A DNA stretch of 47,373 nt, taken from the NCBI GenBank assembly GCA_938036315.1, contig CALHPK010000019.1, positions 1-47,373 on the forward strand, given 5' to 3'. Of this stretch, positions 32,734 to 41,934 are shown in pieces; the first letter of the stretch is position 1; each line of letters starts with the position of its first letter. The DNA comes from an uncultured bacterium. Its GTDB lineage: Bacteria; Calescibacteriota; Calescibacteriia; Calescibacteriales; Calescibacteriaceae. The translations under genes and the position numbers were made by a program. The notes under the pieces were generated by a model. The model ran no database searches, was not told where the DNA came from, and saw only the letters and a program-made list of their open reading frames with translations.

Positions 32734-33711
32734 TTACTTTCTCTTTTTCTCAAAGATTTCAAGAGCATTGATTATTCTCGATACAACCGGGTGCCTCACT
32801 ATATCTTCCTTTGTAAGGTGGACGAAATCAACGCCTTCTACCCCTTTGAGGATCTGGTCAAGTTCTGCAAGTCCTGACTTTAGGATATCGATTTGGGTTA
32901 TATCTGCTGTGAGAACCATTTTTGAGCCTATTCCGATTCTGGTCAAAACCATCTTTACCTGTTCATATGTGAGATTTTGAGCTTCATCAACTATTATGAA
33001 AGAATCATTGAGGGTTCTTCCACGCATAAAGGCAATAGGAATTATCTCTATAGTTCCCTTTTCCATAAGTTTGACCATCTCGCGGTAATCTAAGATATCG
33101 TAAAGGCAATCGTATATCGGGCGCATAAAAGGATCCACTTTCTCTAAAATTCCACCTGGAAGATATCCGATTTTCTCTCCCGCCTCAATGGCGGGTCTTG
33201 TAAGAACAACCTTTGTAACTCGCCCAGATTTCAGATACTTTATCGCCATGGAAACTGCAAGATATGTCTTACCGCTTCCAGCCGGACCTATCACAAAAAC
33301 AACATCATTGTTCTCAATTGATCTTACATAATCTAATTGGTTCTGAGTTTTGGGACAAATCTTCTTGCCCCGGTAAGTTGTCAGTATAACTCCAAGGTTT
33401 TTGTCCTCAACTGTCCCATTCCCAGATTCTGCTTTTTTTATTTCAGAAATTCTCTTTATCTCAGAAATTCTCTCCTCCACATCGGATCTAGATAAAGCCA
33501 ATCCTTCCCTTATTTCTCTGTAAAGATCCTTTACAGTTCTTTCAGCTATTGAAACAGCTTGAGCATCTCCCTTTATGAAAATTTTCGTTCCTCTGGAAGA
33601 GATAGAAACTCCGAGCATCCTCGAGATGCTCTTGAGATTTTCCCCTAATTCTCCCGTTAAAATTTTGCAGGAATTTATATCTTCAAAATCAAGCTCAACA
33701 AACTTTTCCAT
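32734..33711 (-). CDS. PhoH-family ATPase
   Basis: Cytoplasmic P-loop NTPase (325 aa) of the PhoH/PhoL type, linked to RNA metabolism and ribosome maturation in other bacteria. An N-terminal KH-like segment (residues 1-70, ISRMLGVSISSRGTKIFIKG) is followed by Walker A GPAGSGKT at 142-149 and Walker B SFIIVDEAQNLT. The second conserved block is MVLTADITQIDI. A doubled RISEIK peptide at about 81-92 comes from an 18-bp in-frame duplication. In many genomes phoH adjoins ybeY; that neighbour is missing here. Confidence 0.92.
   Translation of the reverse strand: MEKFVELDFEDINSCKILTGELGENLKSISRMLGVSISSRGTKIFIKGDAQAVSIAERTVKDLYREIREGLALSRSDVEERISEIKRISEIKKAESGNGTVEDKNLGVILTTYRGKKICPKTQNQLDYVRSIENNDVVFVIGPAGSGKTYLAVSMAIKYLKSGRVTKVVLTRPAIEAGEKIGYLPGGILEKVDPFMRPIYDCLYDILDYREMVKLMEKGTIEIIPIAFMRGRTLNDSFIIVDEAQNLTYEQVKMVLTRIGIGSKMVLTADITQIDILKSGLAELDQILKGVEGVDFVHLTKEDIVRHPVVSRIINALEIFEKKRK
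33437..33472 (-). repeat. In-frame 18-bp duplication within phoH
   Basis: Two 18-bp copies (33437-33454 and 33455-33472, one mismatch) encode RISEIK twice between the KH-like and ATPase domains. The length is a multiple of three, so the frame is kept. Confidence 0.9.
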
Positions 33712-33751
33712 TCCAACCTAATCCAAAATTAACAAATCAATCAACCAAAAT

Positions 33752-33768
33752 AAAAATTAGAGATTTTC
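33752..33768 (-). promoter_or_regulatory. 17-bp sequence shared with the rplP upstream region
   Basis: Exact second copy of the minus-strand 17-mer found before rplP, here 40 nt upstream of the phoH ATG. Both genes serve the ribosome, which makes joint control conceivable. Confidence 0.4.
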
Positions 33769-33824
33769 CTTTATAATCCAACTTTATAACTTTGAAAATT
33801 GTAAATCGTAAATTGCAGAATTTA

Positions 33825-33898
33825 TTCTGAAAAACTCAAATACACTTTCTATAAAAAACTCAAATAGCAAAGCCCTATTTTCTGAAAAAACTTAAATA
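33825..33898. repeat. Three degenerate repeats in a divergent spacer
   Basis: TTCTGAAAAACTCAAATA at 33825-33842, a related 20-mer at 33847-33866 and a 19-mer at 33880-33898 share the core AAAAACTCAAATA. They sit just before the plus-strand membrane-protein gene. The whole spacer (33712-33925) is otherwise featureless and AT-rich. Confidence 0.75.
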
Positions 33899-33925
33899 AT
33901 AAAACTCCAAAGCTAATTCTAATCG

Positions 33926-34402
33926 ATGTATAGGCTGTACCTTATATCAGTTTTCTTACATGTCTTATCAATAATGCTATGGTTCGGGGGACTTGTCTTT
34001 ATCTCAGTTATTCTGAGACCAACCATTATACGATATCAGAACTACGTCCAAATTATTTCAGATGTCGGCAGAAAGTTCAGTAGACTATCATGGGTAGTTT
34101 TGTTCCCACTTATTCTATCAACCGGACTTTTCAACTCATACATTAGGACAGGAGAGATTAACCCTGTATTATGGATAGGGAAAGGCAGAACTGAACACTT
34201 GGTACTTGTCAAGCTTATCATATTTTTAATGGTATTGGTCATAAGTGCCCTTCATGATTTTGTGTTTGGTCCCCGAGCCTCAGAAGAGGCAAAAAGAGGC
34301 ATCTCAAAATCAAGAAAAATTGCGGGTATACTCGGGAGGATAAACTTTATACTCGGAATCCTGTTGATCTCCACTGGAATAAGTATAGTAAGGGGATGCT
34401 AA
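33926..34402 (+). CDS. Small integral membrane protein, CopD-like
   Basis: Four predicted transmembrane helices in 158 residues: about 5-28 (ISVFLHVLSIMLWFGGLVFI), 52-70, 87-108 and 134-155. The first helix has a histidine before MLWFGG, and a second His/Asp pair occurs in SALHDFVFGP. This is the arrangement of the CopD/DUF4149-like membrane family, some members of which bind heme or copper. Function is not established. The last codons form part of a hairpin. The gap to the phosphohexomutase start is 165 nt. Confidence 0.65.
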   Translation: MYRLYLISVFLHVLSIMLWFGGLVFISVILRPTIIRYQNYVQIISDVGRKFSRLSWVVLFPLILSTGLFNSYIRTGEINPVLWIGKGRTEHLVLVKLIIFLMVLVISALHDFVFGPRASEEAKRGISKSRKIAGILGRINFILGILLISTGISIVRGC

Positions 34403-34415
34403 CTTTGAGCATCCC
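34393..34415 (+). terminator. Hairpin overlapping the stop codon
   Basis: GGGATGCT and AGCATCCC form a perfect 8-bp stem around a 7-nt loop (AACTTTG). The left arm includes the final codons of the membrane-protein gene. No T run follows, so intrinsic termination is doubtful; protection of the 3' end is another option. Confidence 0.4.
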
Positions 34416-34567
34416 TATCAAGGGGGATCAATACAATCTAAAGCGCCACAATTTAGTAAGATACTATGGATATCACTCAGTCAGATCATAAATCTGATCT
34501 ACAACAGCGGAAGAAAAAATACTGGATAAATACCGAAATTTATTCACCTACAATTAGGATTAAAGTT

Positions 34568-35974
34568 ATGGAAGGACAGATAAGATTTGGTACAGATGGC
34601 TGGCGTGCGAGGATAGGAGATGAGTACACATTCGAAAATGTGATAAAGGTTTCATTGGCTACAGCAAAATACATAAAGCAAAATTTTAAAAACTGCGAGA
34701 TTGTTATAGGATATGATACGCGTTTCCTTTCAGATGAATTCGCAAAAATTTCAGCAAAGGTTTTTGCACATGAGGGAGTAAAAGTTTATCTGTCAGATAA
34801 GCCCTGTCCTACCCCAGCGGTGTCTTTTTTCATAAATGCTGAAAAACTTGCAGGTGGCGTAGCAATCACAGCTTCACACAATCCATATCAGTTCAATGGG
34901 TTCAAGTTCCGAGAGTGGTTCGGTGGACCTGCCTCACCAGAAACAACATCTCAGATAGAAAAGATAGTCGATCAAATAGCTCAGGTAACTGAGCTGAGAA
35001 AGATCCTGGATACAGAGGAATTCCCCAATAAAATAAAACTCGAAGATATAGTATCTACTTATCTTGATTCAGTTATTGCTGATTCGGATATATCTAAGGT
35101 TATGAAAAAAGTAGAAAGGATTGCTTTTGATGTTATGAATGGGGCTTGTGCTGGACTACCATCAAAAATCTTCGGCAAAAAAGCAATAGAGATAAGAGCA
35201 GAAAGGAATCCTCTGTTCCCACCTTACGGCAAACCAGAGCCTACCCCATACACCCTAACCCCCTTACAACAGATCTGCAAAAAGGAAAGAATAGATGGAT
35301 TCGCATTCGACGGTGATGGCGATAGAATATTCGCTTGCACAAAAAATGGTGAAATCATAGACGCCCATAGAATATTCGCAATCCTGATAGAATACATTAC
35401 AAAACACAAAAAATACAAAGGTAAAATATACAAAACAGTAACAGCGTCAGACCTTATAGATAAAATCGGAAATTACTATGGACTTGAGGTCGTTACAACC
35501 CCAGTCGGATTCAAATACCTTATAAAAGGTATGATGTATGATAACGCAATCATAGCAGGGGAAGAATCCGGAGGGATAGGAATAAGCTACCACCTCAAAG
35601 AAAGAGATAGCCTATTTTGCTCATGCTTAGTTATCTACCACTCCATCACTGAAAAAAAGGACCTCAGAACTTTAGTAAAAGATCTCGAAAAAAGGTTCGG
35701 AAAACACGTATACATAAGGCGAGATTTTCATCTCAAAGATGAACAAAAGCAAAGGGTAATGGAAATCACCGGAAAAATAGAAAAAATAGACGGATCTGTA
35801 GTTGAAACAATAGAAAAAATAGACGGACTCAAGCTCAGATTCAGAGGGGGTGGATTCTTACTTGTAAGACCCTCAGGTACAGAACCCGTACTGCGCGTCT
35901 ATGCCGAAACCGAATCAAACGAAAAATCTGAAAAAGTCATAAAAGCTTACTGCAAAATCACAGGAATAGGATAA
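34568..35974 (+). CDS. Phosphoglucomutase/phosphomannomutase family
   Basis: Alpha-D-phosphohexomutase (468 aa) interconverting hexose 1- and 6-phosphates for glycan precursor supply. The four signature loops are present: TASHNP with the phosphoserine at about 103, the metal-binding DGDGDR, sugar-binding GEESGG, and phosphate-binding RPSGTEP. Family proteins begin at RFGTDGWR, so the ATG at 34568, with AGGA 9 nt upstream, is preferred. The frame extends to an ATG at 34466, but those 34 residues are unconserved. It might feed GDP-mannose for the fucose synthase encoded 11 kb downstream. The stop lies 3 nt from the convergent gene. Confidence 0.9.
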   Translation: MEGQIRFGTDGWRARIGDEYTFENVIKVSLATAKYIKQNFKNCEIVIGYDTRFLSDEFAKISAKVFAHEGVKVYLSDKPCPTPAVSFFINAEKLAGGVAITASHNPYQFNGFKFREWFGGPASPETTSQIEKIVDQIAQVTELRKILDTEEFPNKIKLEDIVSTYLDSVIADSDISKVMKKVERIAFDVMNGACAGLPSKIFGKKAIEIRAERNPLFPPYGKPEPTPYTLTPLQQICKKERIDGFAFDGDGDRIFACTKNGEIIDAHRIFAILIEYITKHKKYKGKIYKTVTASDLIDKIGNYYGLEVVTTPVGFKYLIKGMMYDNAIIAGEESGGIGISYHLKERDSLFCSCLVIYHSITEKKDLRTLVKDLEKRFGKHVYIRRDFHLKDEQKQRVMEITGKIEKIDGSVVETIEKIDGLKLRFRGGGFLLVRPSGTEPVLRVYAETESNEKSEKVIKAYCKITGIG

Positions 35975-35977
35975 ACA

Positions 35978-37990
35978 CTATTTTCTTATAAATACCCTTA
36001 TTTTGTTCCTATCTCTGATAAGAACTAAAGGATCTCCTTTGTGAAAAATTATCCTCCTGAGTGATTGCAAGGTTGGCGACTGATGAGAGAAAAATCTCTC
36101 AGTAGATTGTAACTTTCCAGCTTTAATATACAAAAACTCATCTCCTCTGCACAGATTCTGAGTCCAACAACCTCCCGAGTCAGTGAAAAAAGTAAATAGA
36201 AGATCTGGAGAAACAAGGAAGATCTCATACCTTTCAACAATAGCTGGGATATATTTGAAATCAGCCGAAACCGACTCACCTTTTCTCTCAAGTGTTAAGA
36301 ATCCCAACCTATTCGATGAAAGCTTAATCACAATAACTGTTTTTCTGTCATCAGAAACAAAATCTATCGGTACACCATAAAAATCTAAATTATAATCCAG
36401 TATCAGCTTTTCATTGTTAAAAATCAGAATATGCATATGAAAGTAGTTATACAATATAAAAGCGGTGAAGTTAGCTTTTCTTGCAAAAAACTGAAATGGG
36501 TAGAACTTAGTAGGTAAAGTCTTTTCAGTTTCAACCCCAGCAGGGCTAACAACATATATAGTCGCTGGAGATGGACTGTGTTCAAACCTTGGAACAAGTA
36601 ACACCCTATCTTTGTACAATGGCAAAAATGAATAATATTCTATAGACTTGTGCGGTGATATTGCATCCATAGAAATCCTATTTAAATAGGTTATAGGAGA
36701 TCCAATATTAGTTTCCGTTAAATTATCTGCTTCCATCTTATATATATCTATTATCTTCACTTCAGTTACACCACCTTTATAATACGTATATTCATCGTAA
36801 AAATAGAACCCGTCCTCCTGCTCACTGAATGTATCATAACCTACTGTAAGTATACCATAGTTTAGACCAGATGTCCCAGATAAAGGGAAGACCTTAATAT
36901 GCCATCCCCCAGAATATCTATAAAACATGAAAAATTTATTTTTCTTTGTAGAAATGAACTCACAATTCCCAAAATTAAGATTCTTTATACCTTCGTCTAT
37001 TTCCCAAACAGTCCCACAACCAGAATACGTAAGGTAATATCTATTACCGTCATCAAGAATTATAAAAGGACGACCAAATCCCAAAGTCACACCTACAGGA
37101 TATAAATTTTTATCCTTATACCTGAAAACTTCGGAAACCCCTCCTTCCGCCCTGACAGATATAAAAGATATCTTATCGCCCCTGATAGAATCTAAAGATA
37201 TAGGATTAGAAACCGAAATCTGCATTACCCTACTACTTCCAAATGATAAAATGTCAGGGAAAAAATCTAAAATCTCAATCCCTGTAGAAGTTAAAGCAAA
37301 AATCTTTACAGCGTCACCATCTTCAATAGCATCAAGATCTATCAATCCAGTAACCTCAATAGGGAATACTTCCAACCAAGTTTTGTAAATATATGATTCG
37401 ACTTCTTGCTTCTGTGCAAGATAAACCGGAGTTATTACAAACTCTGTTGCGGGGTACGAAAATTTTGCGTCTGATAAAGAAAATAGATAAGTAATAAGGA
37501 AATATTTTCCCGGATGAGGCGCATCTACAACCGTAGTAGCAGATACTGTATAGTCCTTCTGACATACAAACCTTTGAGGAAAAATCTCCAAAGTTATAAC
37601 TCCACCTTCAGATCTTTGCTCGATATTCTCAGAGGAATTCTCAGCAAACCCCACCATAGCTTCCAGCTTTGAAAAATCAATAGAATCTATCTTACTATCC
37701 ACTAAAAAAAGGGAAACTCCTAGTTCCTGAGGTAGATTCGGACATGATAACTTTATCTCAATTTTAACAATATCTTTGAGGAATAGAAAATCGACCCCTG
37801 CTGGATACTTTATATCCATAGAAAGAACTTTGAACCTTTTATCTACAATAGCATCATCTAAAATAGGTTTCTTTTCATTTGTGGTAACCTTAGTTCTTCC
37901 ACAGAAGATAAAAAGCAGAATAAAGCTCAAAGAAAATCTCAAAAAGGCAGAACAAAATTTAGTTTCAGGATATATCCCTTTGCCGGACAT
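35978..37990 (-). CDS. Large lipoprotein of unknown function
   Basis: I do not recognise this 670-residue protein. A signal peptide (FLRFSLSFILLFIFC) ends at a probable lipidation cysteine near 30, followed by a polar Thr/Asn/Lys linker. The rest is beta-rich and aromatic, with recurring strand pairs such as PFIILDDGNRYYLTYSG and DRVLLVPRFEHSP, which would suit a beta-propeller. Two cysteine pairs (SGCGTVWE with GNCEF, and GGCWTQNLCRG) may be disulfides. A TTG at 38005 is in frame, but the ATG at 37990 gives a normal signal peptide. It resembles the kelch lipoprotein in style, not in clear motifs. Confidence 0.6.
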   Translation of the reverse strand: MSGKGIYPETKFCSAFLRFSLSFILLFIFCGRTKVTTNEKKPILDDAIVDKRFKVLSMDIKYPAGVDFLFLKDIVKIEIKLSCPNLPQELGVSLFLVDSKIDSIDFSKLEAMVGFAENSSENIEQRSEGGVITLEIFPQRFVCQKDYTVSATTVVDAPHPGKYFLITYLFSLSDAKFSYPATEFVITPVYLAQKQEVESYIYKTWLEVFPIEVTGLIDLDAIEDGDAVKIFALTSTGIEILDFFPDILSFGSSRVMQISVSNPISLDSIRGDKISFISVRAEGGVSEVFRYKDKNLYPVGVTLGFGRPFIILDDGNRYYLTYSGCGTVWEIDEGIKNLNFGNCEFISTKKNKFFMFYRYSGGWHIKVFPLSGTSGLNYGILTVGYDTFSEQEDGFYFYDEYTYYKGGVTEVKIIDIYKMEADNLTETNIGSPITYLNRISMDAISPHKSIEYYSFLPLYKDRVLLVPRFEHSPSPATIYVVSPAGVETEKTLPTKFYPFQFFARKANFTAFILYNYFHMHILIFNNEKLILDYNLDFYGVPIDFVSDDRKTVIVIKLSSNRLGFLTLERKGESVSADFKYIPAIVERYEIFLVSPDLLFTFFTDSGGCWTQNLCRGDEFLYIKAGKLQSTERFFSHQSPTLQSLRRIIFHKGDPLVLIRDRNKIRVFIRK

Positions 37991-38086
37991 AGTACCACAA
38001 ATCAACTAAGCATAATATAATTTAGCAAAATTGCAAGCAAAATGCTATCGCGATACATATTGTTAGCTAATGACAAAGCTAGCACC

Positions 38087-38120
38087 CCAAATTTAGTGAG
38101 CAGCCAAATTTAGTGAGCAA
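38087..38120. repeat. 17-bp tandem duplication crossing a stop codon
   Basis: CCAAATTTAGTGAGCAG at 38087-38103 is followed by the same unit with a changed last base at 38104-38120. The second copy holds the stop codon and final codons of the DUF2231-like gene. Confidence 0.92.
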
Positions 38121-38619
38121 GAATTCCCCCGAGGTATCCAACAAAAGCAATCAGAAAAACCGAAACAATGACTATAAAAGAAGATACTCTCTCCATAGTC
38201 TTTATAAACTTCAGAATAAAGGCAGATGAAATCGCAACAGTATACACTATTCCTAAAACTCCGTGGAGATTCAGTATAGGTTCAAAAGCTGGAGATATGG
38301 AGTCTATAACGTCCTTCTCAGCTGAAAAACCGCTAATAACAGACAGCACTGAAGAGATCGACGTGATCCCGGTAAGGATTAAAATCGTTCTCTTAAATTT
38401 TTTAGTAAAGATATCTGCAACTTCAAATATAGCAGTCACTACCCCACAGGCAATCGGAAAATGCACAATCTTGTTATGCACATTCTCAACAATATGAGAT
38501 AAATCAAAGATTATGTCAAAAGTTTCAGACGAGGAAAAAAACAATATAGCAGATTCTAAAAATTGAGATATCGAAAGATCCACATACACAGATAAGATAT
38601 CATACACCATAGAATTCAT
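38110..38619 (-). CDS. DUF2231-like membrane protein
   Basis: Integral membrane protein (169 aa) with about four helices. NKIVHFPIACGVVTAIFEVAD matches the family's IHP-x-LVHFPIAL opening. ISGFSAEKDV corresponds to the TGxxA block, and the final VGYLGGILAH to the GGxLVy-h ending. Function is unknown. Conserved histidines in this family suggest heme or metal binding, but that is inference. A clear GGGAGGAAT site precedes the ATG at 38619. It may be co-transcribed with the large lipoprotein gene downstream (119-nt gap). Confidence 0.7.
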   Translation of the reverse strand: MNSMVYDILSVYVDLSISQFLESAILFFSSSETFDIIFDLSHIVENVHNKIVHFPIACGVVTAIFEVADIFTKKFKRTILILTGITSISSVLSVISGFSAEKDVIDSISPAFEPILNLHGVLGIVYTVAISSAFILKFIKTMERVSSFIVIVSVFLIAFVGYLGGILAH

Positions 38620-38718
38620 AAATTCCTCCCAAAGTTAATTATTAGCCATCGAAAAATCAATTACAAAATTTTTGAAAATACCTTAAATTTAAAAATTCAA
38701 ATAAAATGCTTACAAGGT

Positions 38719-39855
38719 ATGATACGTAAACTGAGGAAAGAATTATTAAGGAAATGCCTTGGAGTAGGTTTGTTCTGCGTTGGTGTTGTAGGAGTCACTA
38801 CTATTTTCACATGTGCAAAGCAAAGTGGACAGGATTCTACTCAGGCTGGAGATACTATCCAGATCACTCAATTAAAATCAGCAGATCAAGCTTCTCAAAA
38901 CTTCTCAGGAGCCCTCAATTCAATAATAACAACCAGAATAATAACCACCAGACCTTCAGCAGCCCCAGTTTATTTACTACCTGATGAATATTTAGCCCCT
39001 GAACTAGCTCCATACATAAGACCTGCTCTACTGAATGTAGAGAAATTGCTAAGACTAAGACCTAATCAAGAACAAGGGAATTTTGAACTCCCAAAATGTG
39101 AAGATATGAAACCAGAATGCCCAGACGGTGGCAAAATAAATAAATTTAACTGCTCATCAGGACAGAGCGGACAAAAAAGCTGGATAGAAGGAGAAGCGGA
39201 GGTGTCACAATGCAAAGATAAGAATATTGTATCAAGTGGTAGAGCTAAATTCAGAATTGAAGCTGAGTCCGGAGGAATCCTCTCACACCTGATGGTATAC
39301 TTTGAAAATTTCTCCATAGAAATATATGATGACAAAGGTAGCAAAAAGTTTACCCTTGAGTTTAAACCTAGCTTTCAAGAAGATATGATATTCAAAGTTG
39401 AAGCCAGCGGAACTGACTTAGAAGCCAAATTCAGCTCTGAGATAATTTTAAAAGGGAATTCATCAACTTTTTCTGTTGATGCTAATATAAAACAAAATAC
39501 AATATTTGGAGACTTAAAGCTCTCCTTATCATACACCTTGGGTGCTACAGATGTTATTTCGGAACTGACAATGGAAGTTTCTGGGAAATACTCTGTTGCA
39601 ACATCTCCGTACTGGTGTGGAGATGGGGGATTTGAGATAACCACTGTAAAACCGCTAAAAGTTAAGATTAAAGATGAGACTGTAGATCCCTGTCCTAATT
39701 CTGGAGAAATAAAGCTGAACAACTCTGCTGGTATAAAATTTGAAGGAGAAAACATCACTATTGATGTCTCTGGTCAGAGCAAGAAGTACAAATGCGAGGA
39801 ATTTCTGAAAATATGCCCATATCCTCTACCATCAATTTATGAGTTCCTTCCTTAA
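38719..39855 (+). CDS. Secreted cysteine-containing lipoprotein
   Basis: Unknown function (378 aa). A basic N-region (IRKLRKELLRK) and hydrophobic core (GVGLFCVGVVGVTTIFTC) form a lipoprotein signal with Cys32 as the likely anchor. A Ser/Thr/Gln-rich linker of about 60 residues follows. The globular region starts near 120 and contains cysteine pairs (LPKCEDMKPECPDGG, FNCSS, YWCGDGG, VDPCPNSG, YKCEEFLKICPYP), so disulfide bonds are likely. Middle strands (MVYFENFSIEIYDDKG, FTLEFKPSFQEDM) suggest a beta-clam or LolA-like lipid-binding sheet, but this is weak. The gene stands alone. Confidence 0.6.
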   Translation: MIRKLRKELLRKCLGVGLFCVGVVGVTTIFTCAKQSGQDSTQAGDTIQITQLKSADQASQNFSGALNSIITTRIITTRPSAAPVYLLPDEYLAPELAPYIRPALLNVEKLLRLRPNQEQGNFELPKCEDMKPECPDGGKINKFNCSSGQSGQKSWIEGEAEVSQCKDKNIVSSGRAKFRIEAESGGILSHLMVYFENFSIEIYDDKGSKKFTLEFKPSFQEDMIFKVEASGTDLEAKFSSEIILKGNSSTFSVDANIKQNTIFGDLKLSLSYTLGATDVISELTMEVSGKYSVATSPYWCGDGGFEITTVKPLKVKIKDETVDPCPNSGEIKLNNSAGIKFEGENITIDVSGQSKKYKCEEFLKICPYPLPSIYEFLP

Positions 39856-39882
39856 ATGTAATAATAGATAAGATATAAATAT

Positions 39883-39920
39883 AGGTATTAAAAGAAACCT
39901 GAGGTACTAAAAGAAATTTC
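39883..39920. repeat. 19-bp tandem duplication between convergent genes
   Basis: AGGTATTAAAAGAAACCTG at 39883-39901 and AGGTACTAAAAGAAATTTC at 39902-39920 share 15 of 19 bases. No hairpin terminator is seen in this convergent spacer. Confidence 0.75.
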
Positions 39921-39932
39921 CTTCTTCGCTCA

Positions 39933-41768
39933 TCACATATTATACATTGAATTGATAATACTTTCGTACTTTTGCATAATTTGTCTTCTTCTGACTTTGA
40001 GAGTTGGAGTTAGCAAGCCATCTTCAATTGAAAAATCATCTGGAACGATTCTGAATTTTTTTACTGTTTCGAATGGGGCTAAGGTTGCATTAACTTCATC
40101 TATAGCTTTTTGAATTTCTGCTTTTAGCTCATCGCTCTCGATTATCTTGCTATAATCTGATGGAAGGTGGCGAGTCTCTGCCCATTTCAGAACTTCGTCT
40201 TTGTTTAAGGTAATCAGTGCAACGCAGTATGGTTTCATATCTCCAATAACAACAACCTGACTTATCAGAGGTGATTTAGTCTTTATACTATTTTCTATTG
40301 GCTGTGGGGCGACATATTTACCGCCAGCAGTTTTTATCAGATCTTTTTTCCTGTCTGTTATTCTCAGAAAGCCATCTTCGTCGAATTCACCTATATCTCC
40401 GGTGTGGAACCACCCATCTGGTTTGAAGACCTCTTCTGTTTCCTTGGGTTTCTTCCAGTATCCTTTAGCTATGTTGGGTCCCCTTGCAAGGATCTCACCA
40501 TCCTGAGCAATTTTTACTTCCACCCACTTTAAAGGCTTACCAACTGTCCCGAATTTAAAGTCATCTAAAGCATTTATGGAGATTGCAGGTGTTGTTTCTG
40601 TAAGTCCGTATCCTTCAAGGATAAGTAATCCTGCTGACCAGAAGAATTCTGCTATATCCTTTGGAAGAGGTGCTCCCCCCGACACAAAATATCTAATTCT
40701 GCCTCCGAGTCTTTTGTGAAGCTTTGAGAAAACAAGTTTGTGTGCCAAAGCATACTGTACAGAAAGAGACCAGGGGATCTTTTCTTTTCTGATCTTTAGC
40801 TTACCGACTTCACTTCCAACCCGCAACGCCCAGTCAAATATCTTTTTCTTCACCGGACTTACCTCCACATCGCTTTTCACTTTGGCGTAAACCTTCTCAA
40901 AAACCCGTGGGACTGATGGAAAAATCGTCGGCCTCACCTCTGATAAATTATCAACTACCTTTTCTATGCTTTCTGCTATGGCTATTTTTACACCAGCTCT
41001 AGGATGAAGGTATTCTATGGCTCTTGCAAAAGAGTGAGCAAGTGGCAGGAATAGAAGAACTACATCATCTTCAAATACAAAATCACGAAAACTGTAGAGC
41101 ATCTCAACTGTTGATAGATGATTAAGGTGCGTCTGCATAACTCCCTTCGGTACTCCAGTTGTTCCAGATGTGTAAACAAAAGTAGCCAGATCATCTAACT
41201 TTGTTGCCTCTATGTTTTCGGCAATTTTTGACTCATTTTTGCTAAGATTTTCCTTCCCTATTTTCTCAAGCGTGGAAAATTTTATAACAAAATCATCCTC
41301 TTTTACTTCATCACTTAGAGAGATGACTTTTGCAAGAAGTGGAACCTGGTTCCTACTTTTTTTTATCTCTTCAATAATTACTGGATTTTCAACAAATGCT
41401 ACAACTGTATCGGAATCATTAACTATATATGATCCTTGATTCCACGGCAATGAATGATATATCGGTACGGAGATTCCACCAGCAAGCATTGCTCCCACAT
41501 CAGCAAGGATCCACTCTAACCTGTTGTATGAATATATGACTACCCTATCTTGCCTTTTGACTCCGAGCTCAACAAGAGCACTTGCTACACACTTGGCTTT
41601 AACAAAGAACTCGCTCCAAGTCACATCAATCCACGTATTATTTGATTTATATGAGTAAGCCGGCTTGGATGGGGTCTCTTCCGCCCTCCACCTGAACAAC
41701 TCAGGAATATTTCTGAACGGTATCTTTACCTCTTTTTCCTTCGCTGGCATATACATAACTTTAGCCAT
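39933..41768 (-). CDS. Long-chain acyl-CoA synthetase
   Basis: AMP-forming ligase (611 aa) that activates fatty acids to acyl-CoA through an acyl-adenylate. The P-loop-like motif is FVYTSGTTGVPKG. The core motif is EGYGLTETTPAIS, and the hinge region is WFHTGDIGEFDEDGFLRITDRKK. The final catalytic lysine is in the PTLKVRR stretch near the end. The arrangement matches the FadD15/eukaryotic-like long-chain branch. AAGGAGGAT precedes the ATG. Together with the thioesterase and the AGPS-like protein it hints at active lipid remodelling, although these genes are scattered. Confidence 0.92.
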   Translation of the reverse strand: MAKVMYMPAKEKEVKIPFRNIPELFRWRAEETPSKPAYSYKSNNTWIDVTWSEFFVKAKCVASALVELGVKRQDRVVIYSYNRLEWILADVGAMLAGGISVPIYHSLPWNQGSYIVNDSDTVVAFVENPVIIEEIKKSRNQVPLLAKVISLSDEVKEDDFVIKFSTLEKIGKENLSKNESKIAENIEATKLDDLATFVYTSGTTGVPKGVMQTHLNHLSTVEMLYSFRDFVFEDDVVLLFLPLAHSFARAIEYLHPRAGVKIAIAESIEKVVDNLSEVRPTIFPSVPRVFEKVYAKVKSDVEVSPVKKKIFDWALRVGSEVGKLKIRKEKIPWSLSVQYALAHKLVFSKLHKRLGGRIRYFVSGGAPLPKDIAEFFWSAGLLILEGYGLTETTPAISINALDDFKFGTVGKPLKWVEVKIAQDGEILARGPNIAKGYWKKPKETEEVFKPDGWFHTGDIGEFDEDGFLRITDRKKDLIKTAGGKYVAPQPIENSIKTKSPLISQVVVIGDMKPYCVALITLNKDEVLKWAETRHLPSDYSKIIESDELKAEIQKAIDEVNATLAPFETVKKFRIVPDDFSIEDGLLTPTLKVRRRQIMQKYESIINSMYNM

Positions 41769-41808
41769 ATTTTTATCCTCCTTGTATTAATGATTTTAAT
41801 GATATATT

Positions 41809-41834
41809 AAGATTTTTAGCAAAGATTTTTAGCA
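41809..41834. repeat. 13-bp perfect tandem duplication
   Basis: AAGATTTTTAGCA at 41809-41821 is repeated exactly at 41822-41834, about 40 bp upstream of the acyl-CoA synthetase start, in its promoter zone. Confidence 0.9.
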
Positions 41835-41934
41835 AATCTGTAACACTTCAACTCAAACAAAAAGGATACCTTGAATAAAATAACAGGATCTATCAAAATA
41901 AAAGACTTAATAAATTAATAATAACAAAGCATTT

